Positions 36,646 through 50,421 of a DNA stretch of 64,000 nt are shown here, in pieces. The DNA is from Nereocystis luetkeana (lineage: Eukaryota; Sar; Phaeophyceae; Laminariales; Laminariaceae): positions 7,994,988-8,058,987 of the forward strand of contig JARUPZ010000005.1 in NCBI GenBank assembly GCA_031213475.1, read 5' to 3'. The notes below the pieces were generated by a model. It saw only the letters and a program-made list of their open reading frames with translations. It was not told the origin of the DNA and did not search any database. Each line of letters begins with the position of its first letter. Position 1 is the first letter of the stretch. The translations under genes were made by a program, and so were the position numbers.

Positions 36646-38931
36646 GCCGCATCCTCCTGGTGCTGCTGCGCGCCCACGACTACGATTTATTTTTCTTTCG
36701 CCGGTTTTCCCGCATGCTCGCTCGCGCAACAACACCGCTACCACCACCCTCCTCGCCACACGCCTCCTTCCCGAAAACGCTAAATTAACATATTTCGCCC
36801 TCTCCATGAACCCCACCCGATCACCTCCCTATCCACCCACCCTCCCAACCGCCCCCCCGACCATAAGCCTAACTAGCCACTGACTCCTCCCCCTCCTTCT
36901 ACATACTTGACACTGTGTGATTATCAACGCCCGACGAACAAACCTGCTACCTGTCACCCACCACTATCAGAAAAAAAGACAAAGACGCCCCCCCGCCCCC
37001 CGCCCCCCCCCCCTCCCCCTCCCCCCCATGTCCACCGCCTCATCGCCTTCTTCAAACCGGCGACAAACATCCAACGTACCCAGCGCCCCAGCCCCCGCAC
37101 ACCAACGCCCACACCACGAAAAATAAACGCAAGCGAGCCGTCCTTGGGGGTGGAAAGACGGCGACTGCCAAAAAACGCTCGGAGTGGTTCCACTACGATT
37201 CTGCGTGTGGCCAGCCGGCCGGCCGGCTGGGGAAAAAACGCCTGGTATTCCATAATCTGCATATATCCGGCCGACTGCGATCCAACGCGTGGGGTTGCTC
37301 CACTATTCTGAGTGATGCGGCCAGCTGGCCGAGGGAGGGGGGGGCGGAATCGCTTGCCAAGGGTCTGTACGGATGAGTGTCTAATTTTCCCTCGGCGTCA
37401 CACAACAACAAGGCGCCCACAGGCAGGTCAAATCACCTAGACCCGTAAAAAAGCACGACAGGAAGCGAACTCGGGAACGAAATCATACATACGTACGTAC
37501 GGGGATACTCTTCATAAGCGCAAAACATGCCACGTTCCTCGCAACACCGCCCCCGCTACCACCACCACCACCACCACCACCGCTACTGCCACTGCCACTG
37601 CCCGGAAACCATCAATTGGGTAAAAAGACATGACCACACCATCAAACATCTGTCCAGACGGCAGGATTCTCGATAACAAAAACAATTCACGCACAACGAC
37701 AGTCGGGTGGGGACCCAATACCCACCACCACCACCACCACCACCACCACTACCACTAACGCCTGTTGCTCCTCTCGTACCAAGGCTGCAGTGCTTCGTGC
37801 GATTGATTTCCCCTCCCGGACACGAAGTTCGCCAAACTGGCACCGTTTTTTGGACCACGCTAAAACCCCTCTCTCTCTCTCATCTCTCACGGTTCTCGGT
37901 TCCCTTCTGCTCCTCTCTTTTCCGCTGTACAAACATCGAAAAACAAAATCACCTCCTACGAATTTTGTTGCAAATCGCCGTCGCGCTACGAGGAGGGGAA
38001 AAAACCGGCGAGCATACAACACGACCAAACACAACCCAGTGATACACTTTACCGGGTAAAACGGTCACACAAAGGTAACCGGAGTTTGCGGGAAAAGAGG
38101 AGAACTCTAAAAGCGCACGCGGGCTCGCGTATTTTCACACTGCAGTGAGGTCATCTCGGCTAATAGCTTCGCTCAAGCAACGATCTCCCCCCCCCCTCCC
38201 CTGCCCCCCCCCCCCTCCGGTCGCTCAAACACCGGGCGAGAAAATGCCCGCAAAAAACGAAAATATATGACAAACATGAGACCGAGAAGAAACATGACGA
38301 AAAGAAAAAACGACACTGCTGTTATCCACTCACTCACTACCTATAGCTTTTTCGAAGCGCCCAACATCGTCGACGGTACTGTATAATAGCACCCCACGGG
38401 GATGAATAAAACGTAAAAGATGAATACTATTATACTACTATGTAGGAACGACGTCTTCGGCCCTGACCACAAAACAGGAGCGGGCGAAAAATAATGATGA
38501 AAAAAAATGCCGCTGAAAAAACCGAAACCCTTCCTCTTCTTCTCCGCGATGCTATGCTATGCTACGCGATGCGATGCGCCCGCAACATTCCATTTCGGTA
38601 TCTCTCCGCGTATTCGTTCTTTGTCAAAAACAGTGGTCCAACAGACAGGCGCTACAGCCTCTCCCCTTCTCCCCCATCCCGCCCCGTCCCCCCCCTCTCC
38701 CCCACCTACACCACAACAAAAAATCATTAACAAACTTCCAACCTCTCCCCCCCCCGCCTCCCCCTCCCGCTCCCCTCCCTTCTCCACTGCGAGAGACCGT
38801 GTCTTCTTCTACTACTCCCCATGATACCATGGACGCAAAAATGCCAGGAAAATACACAAAAAAGGCAACCGAAGCAAAAGCTGTTCCGTCAAGAGGCGCA
38901 ATACAGCCGAAACCGGAACGCGTAACGCCAT

Positions 38932-38958
38932 CCCCCCCCCCCCCCCCCCCCCCCCCCC
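38932..38958. repeat. 27-base C homopolymer
   Basis: An uninterrupted run of about 27 C. Its length should be treated with caution, since homopolymers of this size are often mis-sequenced. Confidence 0.85.
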
Positions 38959-39674
38959 TCCTGTTCCCTGGCCCTACCCCTCACCGGCAAACGCGCGCTG
39001 CCACTCCACGCCCGCGCGCGCTGCACAACTTGATCCTCCCGCCCCCGTCTCTCTGTCAGGGCGAGCACAACTGTAAAACCTCTATGGACACCATTCGCAA
39101 CGCTACCTGGCGCCCGCTATTTTTAGGCGTTTGGTGTCCTCTTTCCTCTTGTCGCCCGTGCCCCCCCCCCCCCCCCTCCCCACCTCATTCCCGCCTCCTT
39201 CCCCGTCCAAACACCATGCTGTACATCATCGTCGTTCCGCAAGCAACGCAACGTCTCATAGAACAAAAACTGGGCCCGAAAAAAAAAACACACACACACA
39301 AAAAGCTAAAAAAAAAAGAAGTAATGGGTAAACAAAAAACAGGAGGGCGGGGGTGGGGGGAAATAAAATAAAAAGCAACTATAAAAAAAACGTGAACCAA
39401 AACAAGTCAACAAACAAAACAAGTGTAAAAAAAAAAACAAGATAAACAAAAAACACGTGGAAAAAAAACCGCGGGCTGGAAGCACGGGCATGTCGGCGGG
39501 TAAAAAAGCACGAGCCCTTGGCGTTGGGTACCTCCTTCCGCTACTTGTTTTAGCTTGCTCTTATTGGTCCGGCTTGCTCTCACTCGCCCATCTCGCTCTT
39601 ACTCGTCTAGCTTGCTCTTAGACCCATACCAGGTACTATATAATACCAGTGCCATGGATATGCTGGTATGGCAA

Positions 39675-39701
39675 GGGGGGGGGGGGGGGGGGGGGGGGGG
39701 G
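39675..39701. repeat. 27-base G homopolymer
   Basis: An uninterrupted run of about 27 G follows ATGGCAA. The same caution on length applies. Shorter G/C runs recur throughout the window. Confidence 0.85.
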
Positions 39702-39859
39702 TCGTAAGTGGTTTTTAGATAAGCTCTATAACTTACCTAAAACACGATTTTGAGAAGGGAAAAAAAAAACGTACGGGCGAAAACCGGCGCACGCCCCTCA
39801 GCGACTGTTAATGGGCACATCACAAGCGACATGCTTAGAATGCCGTAAGGGATCGCAAC

Positions 39860-40150
39860 GATATTGGGCAGCTATTAATAGTTCCTCATTTGGAGGAGCG
39901 TCAGAGAAATCTAAGAAAAATCTCAGAAAAATCTGGGCCAAAAAGTACACCCCCTTCGACCGTACATGGCAGGGCTCAGATGGAGAGAAAGCTCTCCGCC
40001 AGTCAGAAATTTCACCAGAAAAGTACCGGCCACAAGGTGCAACCCCCTCCACCATAGCATGGCGGTTGAGGAGGGAGCTCCTCCCTCCGTCAGTCAGAAA
40101 ATTCTCAGAAAAATCTACGCCAAAAAAGTACATCCCCCCTTTACCGTATA
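39860..40150. repeat. Threefold internal repeat, about 90 bp
   Basis: AGTCAGAAAATTCTCAGAAA and AAATCTGGGCCAAAAAGTAC type segments recur near 39900, 40005 and 40095, each followed by a C-rich CCCCCTT block and a CATGGC motif. One strand stays open across it, but the sequence looks repetitive and not protein-like. Confidence 0.5.
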
Positions 40151-40310
40151 TAGCCTGGCTCTTTACTCGTGTCTATCATAGCTTTGCTCTTATCGTACCC
40201 TGCCTGTAGTACGGCATCGCTTTCCCCTCCGGTTATTCGCCTAGCTTCGGTCTTCTCGATATCACCGCCATCATCACCGCACAAAAGCATTGAATAACAC
40301 AAGGTGAGGA

Positions 40311-43300
40311 TTATTCGTCAAGCTTGTTGTTCTGCCTTGGTCGGGGAGGGACCTTCATTGGCATGGGCATCGTCATCTTCGGAAGCACCGCCAGGTTCTC
40401 CGAGAAGGACGAGGTGTCGTTGATGGACTGCCGCCTCTCCGCCTCTCTGAAGGACAGCGACGGCTGCCTCTCGAACTCCCTCTCCCTCGTCTGTGCCCCC
40501 ACCGCTTCGGACTCCACCTGTCGACACCACTCGTCTCTGTAGGCAGTAGGCAAAAGGTGGCGCCAGCAGGCAGTAGGCAGTAGGTGACAAATCAGTAGGC
40601 AGTAGGCAGTAGGTGACAAATCAGTAGGCAGTAGGCAGTAGGTGACAAATCAGTAGGCAGTAGGCAGTAGGTGACGCCAGCAGGCAGTAGGCAGTAGGTG
40701 ACAAATCAGTAGGCAGTAGGCAGTAGGTGATGCCAGCAGGCAGTAGGCAGTAGGCAGTAGGTGAAAAATCAGTACGCAGTAGGCAGAAGGTAACGCCAGC
40801 AGGTAGTAGGCAGCAGGTTACAAATCAGTACGCAGCAGGCAAAGGGCGTTAGCAAACGCCTTAATTCGTACAGCAGGAAACAATAAATGCCCAAGGACTA
40901 CAGGCGAGGGGCAGCAGGGAGCTACCCTAGGCAATAAGCAATAAACGACAGGCGTTACCTGGTGCATGTACACCACCAGGACAGCAAGCGACGCGCAACA
41001 TGTACTATTACGGGGGACCATAGAAAATAGAACCAAATATTGTTAGTAAAAACAGATAAATATATATGTTTTTTGCGTACCGTAGGTCCTCTTTAATACG
41101 TTCCCCCGTAATAGGCAAAAGGGAATATAGCCCGTATATAGGCGACAAGCAACAGGCAACAGGCAACAGACAGGCACGAGCGGACAGATAATACACAAAC
41201 TACTTTACGTCCAACGTACTGCTGTATGTACCTCCACACGGCCTCTACGACCACAGGGTGCACGCCGATATGTTCACCCAAGCGCTGGAAGGCATCCTCG
41301 TCCAGTCTTGGCTCCTCCATCACGGGACCAAGTGGCGTACAGGCACCGGATTCCCCTGAGACAGAGCAAAGCAAGGTAGGCAAAGGCAGAGCGAATCGAA
41401 TTGAATTAAAGTGAATCGAATCGAATTAAAGCAGAGGCAAGGCAAGGCAAGGCAAGGCAGGGCACGGCAAGGCAGGCAGGGCAAGGCAAGGCAAGGCAAG
41501 GCAAGGCAAGGCAGGGCAAGGCAAGGCAAGGCAAGGCAAGGCAAGGCAAGGCAAGGCAAGGCAAGGCAAGGCAAGGCAAGGCAAGGCAAGGCAAGGCAAG
41601 GCAAGGCAAGGCAAGGCAAGGCAAGGCAAGGCAAGGCAAGGCAAGGCAAGGCAAGGCAAGGCAAGGCAAGGCAAGGCAAGGCAAGGCAAGGCAAGGCAAG
41701 GCAAGGCAAGGCAAGGCAAGGCAAGGCAAGGCAAGGCAAGGCGAGGCAGAGCAAGGCAAGGCACGGAAAGGCAAAAACGGCTCCATGACTATGTATACCG
41801 TTTCACGCATGGCACGACAACACGCGGAGCAAAAACGCAAGTGGTAGGAGGGGTCTCTAACATGCACACACACCACCCACCATTGAAGGAATTCGCAGCC
41901 TCTCCCCTGCCCCCGCCAGCGAAACCGCCTGCGAACCGCTCCGCGAGGGCGGCGTTGACGGCGTTTGGCGAGGACATGCTGCTGCCGTTGCCGTTGACAA
42001 CGCCGTTGACAGTTCCGTTGGTATTCCCGTTGGTTGATGGGAAGCCGCCACTGAACGGTGCCACGCCGCCGATGCCGTTACTGGCAATGCCGTTGCTGCT
42101 GCCTAGCGGAACTTTTTCGGGGCCAAGCCCCGGCATGTAGTGCGAGTAGCTTCTGGTCCTGCTCCGTCTGTCGTTCCGGGAACGGTAAAGTTGAAACAAA
42201 AAACGACAACAAAAACAAAAGACGAAAGAGGTTAAGGGTCAAGGGGCGAAAAAACGACCAAGAAAGAGGCGAGAGGGCTTTGACCCCTCTAGCACCGCAG
42301 TCCCGGTTTGGGGACAAACCAGTCTAATTCCAGGTGATTTGTCCTTGAACGGGACTGGGGTCCTAAAAGGGATATAAGGGGAACAAGCCGCGAAAGAAAA
42401 AAACGTTTCGGTCCGTTCGCGGTGGTGTATGTACGCATGTTGTGCCTACAGCGGTGTCTCGCAAGGGTGCACGATGCGTAAAGCACACCTTTCATACCTG
42501 GAATGTGCAAAAACCCACGCCTGGTGTGTTTACCACCAAGGTATCAATGAATCTGCGTCAGAGCTAAAAAAAAAAAAACTATGAACATCGGTACAATACT
42601 GGTATAGCAGATCTTGTTATCCCCTTCACTCACTACTCATACGTACCATAGCATGGCCCGTGGTCATAAGCCAAGCTCCGACAAAATTCGAGGAGCAACA
42701 GGAAAAACAAACTCAGCAAACTAAAGAGAAGACAAGAAAAGCCAGAATTATGTATGTCCAGGGCTCACCTTCCACTTCTCGCGTTGTTGAAATGGAACTT
42801 GGCAACTCCAGCCAGAATGCCCGTCAGCGCCAGTACTCTCTCCGCGTACTCGTCCCTCTGCACGTTTTTAGTGGTCGACGAAAAACAAGGTGGGCTGACA
42901 AGTGACTCAAAACATTTGGGGAAAAGTTGGAACTATGCTATAAAAATCGGTCGAGCTTACATCCGATGTATTTGTAGCAATCTTGAAAAAAAAAAACGTA
43001 CCACTCTTGTCTCCAAAATATTATGATCGTTTTCATTTTGTGTTAAGTCTTCATAGGCTCAATATATTCTGAGACAGATTGGTATTAGACACCAGAGGGT
43101 ATACGTCAATATCCTATATAGCACAGCTGCGACCAGTCGCAAGAAGGTGTGGAAGGGGGGAGAGGGGGGGGGGGAGGGGGGGGGGGGGAAATGGGGAACA
43201 CGCAAAAAAAAAAAAAAAAAAACACGCCGACCGAAAACACTTTGTTGTTCTCGCACTATCTAAACGCATCGCCGACATCTACCGCGTGAAAAACAGCCGA

Positions 43301-46300
43301 AATGACCACGCAGATCGAACAGACGCCGAGGTCAACACAGACAACAGCCCCCCCCCCCCCCCCCCTCAGCGTCCATTGCCATGCTCAAGTCCCTACGCAC
43401 ACACACCGCACCGCACCACACACCAACGCAATATGAGAGACCAGAGACGATTAATCAGCCACATTGCATACACAGCGCGTGACGAGTGCACACTCGGAGT
43501 TGCTCACCTTGGGGGGCGTTTTCTTCCCATTGGGAAGGGTTTCGCTGCGAGTGTCTCTCATCGCCGCCGTTCCTCCGCCGACTTGCGCCAGCGAGATCCC
43601 TCTGTCAGAAGGCTTAACCTGGAGCGACCAACCGCACAACCAGTTGAAGAACAGCACATCACGAAAAGCTCACCAACAGCCCCACACGTTCACCGACAGG
43701 ACGTCAAAAAGAACGAGATAAAGAACAACCCTACCCGTTGACAAAACAGAGCAAAAAATATCACGAACAGCCCAACAAGTTCACGAACAGCCCAACAAGT
43801 TCACGAACAGCCCAACACAATCACGAACAGCCCAACAAGTTCCCCAAAAAATGACCACAAAACGGCACATCTACACAGGGAGGGGGAAGCGAGGCGAAAG
43901 GACGTACAGCAGTATCAAGGCTGTACGACTCGCACATGTAACACTTTCGTCTTTGCGCGGGTGTTGTATGTAGGTCTGGCCGTAACGTCATGCGTGCCGC
44001 CCTGCCCACTGATGCCCTACTGCTCGAACGATGGCCCTGCTCTAAACAACGTAAATATCAGTGACATGGTCAAATACGTACTAAATCATAAAGACGGTCA
44101 TTCCTACTGCTATCCTTTCGACATAAGTGGTGCACGCCACATCCCACCACCACCCCTTGGTCTTCTCGACGCCCATTTATGTCGCTGTCCTACACTGCTG
44201 CTGTATATATAGTCTGACGATGGGACATGTCTACTGGGCCCCCTACAGATGGGAGCTCGCGGATGCCAGCATGCTTGGTGTTTCGAAGGACGCCCGCACT
44301 ATAGGCGTCTCAAGCGCAGCAGAGCGATAGGACGAAAAATAATTAAATCACGCCTTGCACCACAGACTCACAAACACACACACAAAAAAACGAAATAAAA
44401 GAAACGAAACAAAACCACAGTTACGTTGAGGGCAGGCGCACAAAAACAAGAAGCGGCATCCCGGTCAGAATGAAAAACAAAACGGAGGGGTAGGGGTCTC
44501 TGTACGAATAAAGGAAAACAAACCGAAATAAAACGAAATACGTTTAGCACGACCCCCCCCCCCCCCATATATAGGTTGGGTTGGCGTCGGTTGGCGATGA
44601 CACTGTGAAACACGCCTCTCACTGCGTAAGCTAGACAGCCAGGGTACCGGTTTTTTTGGGGGGTTTTTTCTCGTTTGGCGGTTACCACGCCTGGCGGTCA
44701 AGTTGTAGACTTTTTTGTGCGGGGAAAATCTTTACTTTTCACGAGGGGGATGATTGTATCACGTACCCGGTAGTGTGTATGGTGAGGCACCCACGAGACA
44801 GTTACATAGTACACCCATTGCTGTCTCTGGAAGTGGCTACACCAGAAAATTAAACCAATTCATTGATGCTGTCATCCATGCGCAAGAAACTCCGCCTCTA
44901 AAGCGTTCTTAGTAGGATGCAGCTCACCCTTCATGCGACTCGCCTAACACCTCACGTTTCGCTTCGCGCTTGGCGCAAGCAAATGTCTGCCTGGTCGGTG
45001 AAAACCCGACATGCTCCGTTCCGGCATTGTAGGGATGCGAGGGTCTATGGTCATATGACTACGGCTATGCATGATATCGAGTACATGTCTCCTATCGAGT
45101 ACACCCCGCCCCCCCCCCCCCCCCCCCCCGCTCATACGACTACGGCCATGCATGAGATCGAGTACATCTCTCCTATCGAGTACACCCCCCCCGCGCGCGC
45201 GAGCGCCATGTAGGTCTCGGAAACATAGAGGCATGGTTTCGGAGAGGTGATTTTCCCGGATACGTAACCCAGTGTACGTACGTCCAGTCGAAACTACAGT
45301 AGAGGCGTTTTACGACAGAGGTTCACCCTAATTTTTCTGAGGCTCCTCATTCAAGGAGCTCCACACCTTGCCCGAAAACTGACTCCAGCACAAATCAAAA
45401 TGCATCGCGGCGAATAATCCCCTGGCCCGAGTCTACAAAACGTTTTTTTTTGTCGAAATCAAGATTGGGATCAAGGAACCCCCCGTCTTTCAGAAACGAA
45501 ATAGCGGAAATGTGTTACACCTCTATCGCAGAAATGGTCAGTACATACTTGTACCGGTATTTTTTCAACTCAAAATACGTTTTTTTAGATTTCGCGTCAC
45601 CTGCAAGAAAGGATGCTTCAGCATGTCCTGCGCCGTCATCCTGTCCTCCGTCTCGAAGCAGAGGCAGCCCCGCAAGAACGACAGAAAGTTGTCCGACAGC
45701 TGCAACTCCCCCGCGCGGTCCGGGGGCATGAAAACCGACATGGGTTCCCTCCTCGAAGACCGAGGGACCGATCGAAACGCCTCCGAGAAAGGAGGGGCTG
45801 GAGACGAAGCAGCCCCTCCCCCCCCAGCCCCTGCCCCTCCCACACCGCTGCAACGCCTGCCACCGTCAACCGGTGTCAGGGGCGTAAAAAAGCCTCGCCC
45901 TCTGTTGGCACTCCCAGAAGAGGGGGGTAGCCCCGAACCACCCGCAGCACTGGGGGCAGCGGTTGAGGCAGCAGCAGCACCTGACGCGTCAGCGTATTCG
46001 CCGCTGCTTCGGCTTCCCCCGCTGGCGGCGCTGTTGATGCCACTGCGAAAGGAGCTAATCTGCGGGCAGACGAGTTTCACCAGGTTCCAGTACAGGTTGT
46101 TCTTGGGAATCTGTCGGCCCCAGAAGCAGGAAGCAGGCGGTATCAACGGGGGGGGGGAGGGGGGGTGTGCTCATTCTCATGCATGGCTATAGTCGTATAA
46201 CCGTAAACCCTCGCATCCCTACAATGCCGGGACGGAGCATGTCGAGTTTTCACCGACCAGGCAGACATTTGCTCGCACCAAGCGCGAAGCGAAACGTGAA

Positions 46301-49300
46301 GTGTTCGGCGAGTCGCATGAAGGGTGAGAGCTGTATCCTACTAAGAACCACTTTTGAGGCGGGTTTTCTTAGCTATTGATGACAGCGTCAACTAATTGAT
46401 TTATTTTCTGGTGTAGCCACTTCCAGAGACAGTAACGGGTTTACTATGTAGCTGCTGGAGGGGGGGTTGAAAACCACGGGAGGCGTGTAGGCGAACACAA
46501 CTGCGATAAGCTACCAAAACCCTGCACCACCCTGTAATACCCTGCAACCTTCCGTCATATACCCGAATTCCGTGCAGCACGCTCCTGTAAATACCCTGCA
46601 ATACCCCGGAGTACCCATGCGACACCATGCATGAACTGCACTCCGTAATATTCCGGAGTACCACCCTGCATACTGTATTACCCTGCACACCCAAGAAAGA
46701 TCCCTCTCAGCTCCCTCCGTTCCAGATCCAACCGAACCCAAGCCAGCCCAACCCCAAGCCAACCATACACACCAAGCCAGCCCAAATTAACCCAAGCCGA
46801 AAGAAGCCAAGCCAAGCCGAGCCAAGCCAAGCTCACCCAAGCCAGCCAAGCCAGACCATCCATCGCACTCCCTCCCCCCCCACCCCCCCCGTCTTTTGCC
46901 TACCTCCAAAGGGTAGCGTCCAATCGCGAGCGTCGCGAGGGTAAGCCCCAGGCTCCACACGTCCGCCGCCGGTCCGTAGGGCTCCCCCTGCAACCTCTCG
47001 GGCGACATGTAGATAGCCGTGCCGACAAAGGAGTGTGCCCTATCTCGGTTCGGTCTTCTTCCATTCCCGTCTGCTCATGCCCATCATCATCACAATTACA
47101 ATATGCGACGCAGGACAGGACAGGACGGGACGGGACGGAGCCGGACGCGACAGGGCAGGACAGGACAGAACAGAACAGGACAAGGCGCGCGGAAGGTACG
47201 AAGCATGAGCACGGTCGGTGGGAAAGTAGAGTTATCTGTAGTGTATACCACCTTGTAGCGCGCATGATATATCAGGTAGCACTTAAGCACTACTGTAGAC
47301 CGATCAGCACCAGGGGCAAGAAATCGAGAAGCACCGCACGACACGGCGCGGAAGAGGGAGCCTCGACATCCGTAGCCCGCTGCTGGAACCGATGTGTCAG
47401 ACAAGAAACTGACCGATGTTACCGCAAGTATCACCACGGGACGAGCAACTGCCCATGACTATACCGCAAGCCCTACGATTCGGACTGTTTGCAAAAGGCG
47501 ATGTGAGAGTGTGGCAAAGGGACCGGTGTAACAGATGGAACGAGCGCGCTCCTTCGCTCTTCTTCACAGCCTTGACGAAAACGAGAGCAAACGATTACAA
47601 CTTCTAGACACGACCAGGTACCACTTCGTCTCGAAAAATTAAGGACATTTCAATATTGATATGTATCCCGAGCGGTCCTTATATGATGAGAAATGACACC
47701 GACAGCGAGAGTAGTGTACCTGCAGTAGTGCATAAAAATCTTGGCGGTCCACGGCCCGGCATGACTACCACGTGGGGCTGTCTGTGAGCATGGGCATGCC
47801 TCAGCCTGGACTTGACGGCTAGATAATAACTGGGTGGCGAATAATTGCAAACAACCGATCATAAATAGCACGACTCGAGCCACAAACACGCCCTTTCAGA
47901 CACAGGCACGCAAGTACCTGTAATACTTAGCCAACTTACAACTAGTCGGTGAGCTATAGTCCGCCAACTCACAGTCCCATACAGTAAATCATGAACCCTC
48001 CCGAGCCAACTAACAACTACAGTAGTCGGCGACTTATAGTCGGCTAGCTCACAGTCCTGCTATAACAATTATGGAACGTACCTGGCCAAACAATAATTAC
48101 TAGTCAGCGACTCAACAGTCAGCCAACTCGCAGCCTTAGGGGTGGAACTCTCTCGTACCTGGGGCGCCACCCTGCTGACTCGCGGCGTCCGACTCGTCCA
48201 GGCTGCGCACTAAGCCGAAGTCCGCCAGTTTCACGCGCCCCTGTCCCAACAGCGACACAGGCCACAACACACACACATCATATCAGATCATATCAGATCA
48301 GATCATCGTCACTCACGTCATCACATCATTAAATCCGGTCAACATCACATCACACCACATTATGCCATTGTTAAATCAAAAGAAAAGGCACGGCACATCA
48401 TACCGTAACACAACTGAACACGCGACAAAGAAAAGCTGGCGGTGAAAAAAACAAAATCGGACAGCTAACGATCTACAGCACGAGTATACATCAGATAGAT
48501 GATCTGAATCGTCTAGATCACTTAGATCATGTACTCGTATGCCATCTAGACCCTATCCCGCCGTTATAACATGCCGAGCAGGATCTGTGTCTATAACAGT
48601 AGATCACACAGATTACACGGTTCCCACACGGCAACATGAACAATTTACGGACGACCATAGTAAATAGGACCAAATATTGTTGGTAAACAAAGGGAAATAT
48701 ATAGTTTTTTGTGTGTACCGTAGGTCCTATTTACTATGGTCCCCCGTTGGAGTGTGACGCAGATCTAGGAGTTGATCTACCCCGAACGATCTAGATCACG
48801 TGAAGGTGATTTGATCTATCTGATATATCTGACCCCTCCCCACTGCTGTCGGTGGGTGAAGAACGAGTTGGAAGCCCGCAGGCTCGGATGAGGGGGGTGT
48901 CGTCGTCAAAAGGACCGTCGTCGACGGGGGTGGGGCTGCCAGATCCACGGCGGCGTTCCTCTGTCGCGGGCTCAGGCAACCGGGAGAGAAAAGCAGTACG
49001 TACCAGGTACGTTTTTCCGTCGGCGTAGCCCTTTCGGCACTCGAGAGTGTGTGCGTGCCCGAACGCAGTGATAAACTCGGAGCACCAACGCTTTCGGGCA
49101 CATACATGCTACGTGTAAATTGTATGGAGGCGTTTTTTTTGCAGAAGCAGCAGAGGACCGAGCTCTTGTGCTAGCTTTCGTGCCAACCCGCCGGGGAGAT
49201 TCACAAATGAAAGTGTCCAAAATCGAGACTATACTACAGTAAGTACTCCAAGTATCACATACCAAAACAGAACAGAACACAACATAAAAAAATCACACAA

Positions 49301-49579
49301 AATGTATGTACCACCAAATAAATATCACAGCGTCCCGCAAGACAGGACAAGGCAAGACGCAGGGGAGGGCGGGGGGAGGGGGGGAGGGGGGGGGGTCGGA
49401 GCACGTGCCGCTGCTGAGACCATAAACAGTCTGCTGTCCTACGAGTATGCGGTTGACGTGTAAGCGTTTATAGCTGGTACTGCTTATAGTAGAATAATAG
49501 TTCGAGGCCTATTATTAATAGTACTCGTACGCCAATGTCGGAATTGAAGTGTGTTTTTGTTAATATTATTATTATTATT

Positions 49580-49614
<35 letters not shown>

Positions 49615-50367
49615 GGGGACCATAGTTAATAGGACCACATATTGTTAGTAAAAATGGTTAAATATGTAGGTTTTTATGTATACCATAGGTCCTATCAACT
49701 ATGGCCCCCCGTAATATTTGTCCGTCGGCTTATACTTCGCATAGCTGACCGAGTATTGAACGATGAGGACGACGTTTTTTTTAGGGTGTAAAAAAAAACT
49801 GCAAAATGGATGCCGTGCTTATCGAATTTTATCAGCACTAGCGGTAAAAGTCGGCGTCTATTTTTTACTAGTCTGTAGCAAGAAGGTCGAGAGAAGAAAT
49901 CCGCGATGTAACCCTCTTGAGGACTGCAGTCCCGTTTTGGGGACAAAGCACTCGACATATACGTAGTTTATCATCAAAACGGGACAGCGGTCCTACCGTA
50001 CAAGTGTTGTTAAATAGCACCCGATACGAACCAGCCAACAAAAAAATACATCGCGAAAGTAAAGCGACATTAAACAGCGGGTTACCTCTAAAAAAGAAAA
50101 AGCGAAACTGCCGAAAACGTACCGATACGATACGAAAGGGCACATGTTACCAACCAACCGAAGCTGGAGAAATGGATCAGTTATTACCACCCCCCCCCAC
50201 GCACATTGGGCGATGCAGGGTGAGCACGAAAAAGAAGAAAAAAGAAACGAGCGCCGCCATACCCATTTCGAGAGCTACGACTATTGAATGTCGCATTGAA
50301 TACATGGGGGGGGTATATATAACAAAAAACAAGCTACAGTACCAAAAACGAGCAAAAAAAACACTAA

Positions 50368-50421
<54 letters not shown>

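Larger units (their letters stand above)
28600..40310. other. Gene-poor, low-complexity region
   Basis: No conserved domain was recognised in nearly 12 kb. The stretch is dominated by CTG/CAG repeats (29555, 36605), CAC/CCA repeats (37556, 37720), TA repeats (31180), poly-C/poly-G runs (30931, 31748, 38932, 39675), family B and C fragments, and short direct duplications. Long frames such as the proline-rich one at 38559-39371 arise from C-runs. A lineage-specific low-complexity gene cannot be excluded. Confidence 0.4.

Noticed and set aside
38559..39371. 270-residue proline-rich open frame
   Set aside because: It is created by long C-runs and has no domain or splice support.
39811..40209. 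132-residue Lys/Ser-rich open frame as a gene
   Set aside because: It covers a threefold DNA repeat and has no domain; the repeat explains the open frame.
41411..41876. Long leucine/proline/cysteine or lysine/glutamine repeat proteins on both strands
   Set aside because: They are translations of the AAGGC pentanucleotide array, which stays open in all frames, and the region is a kinase intron.
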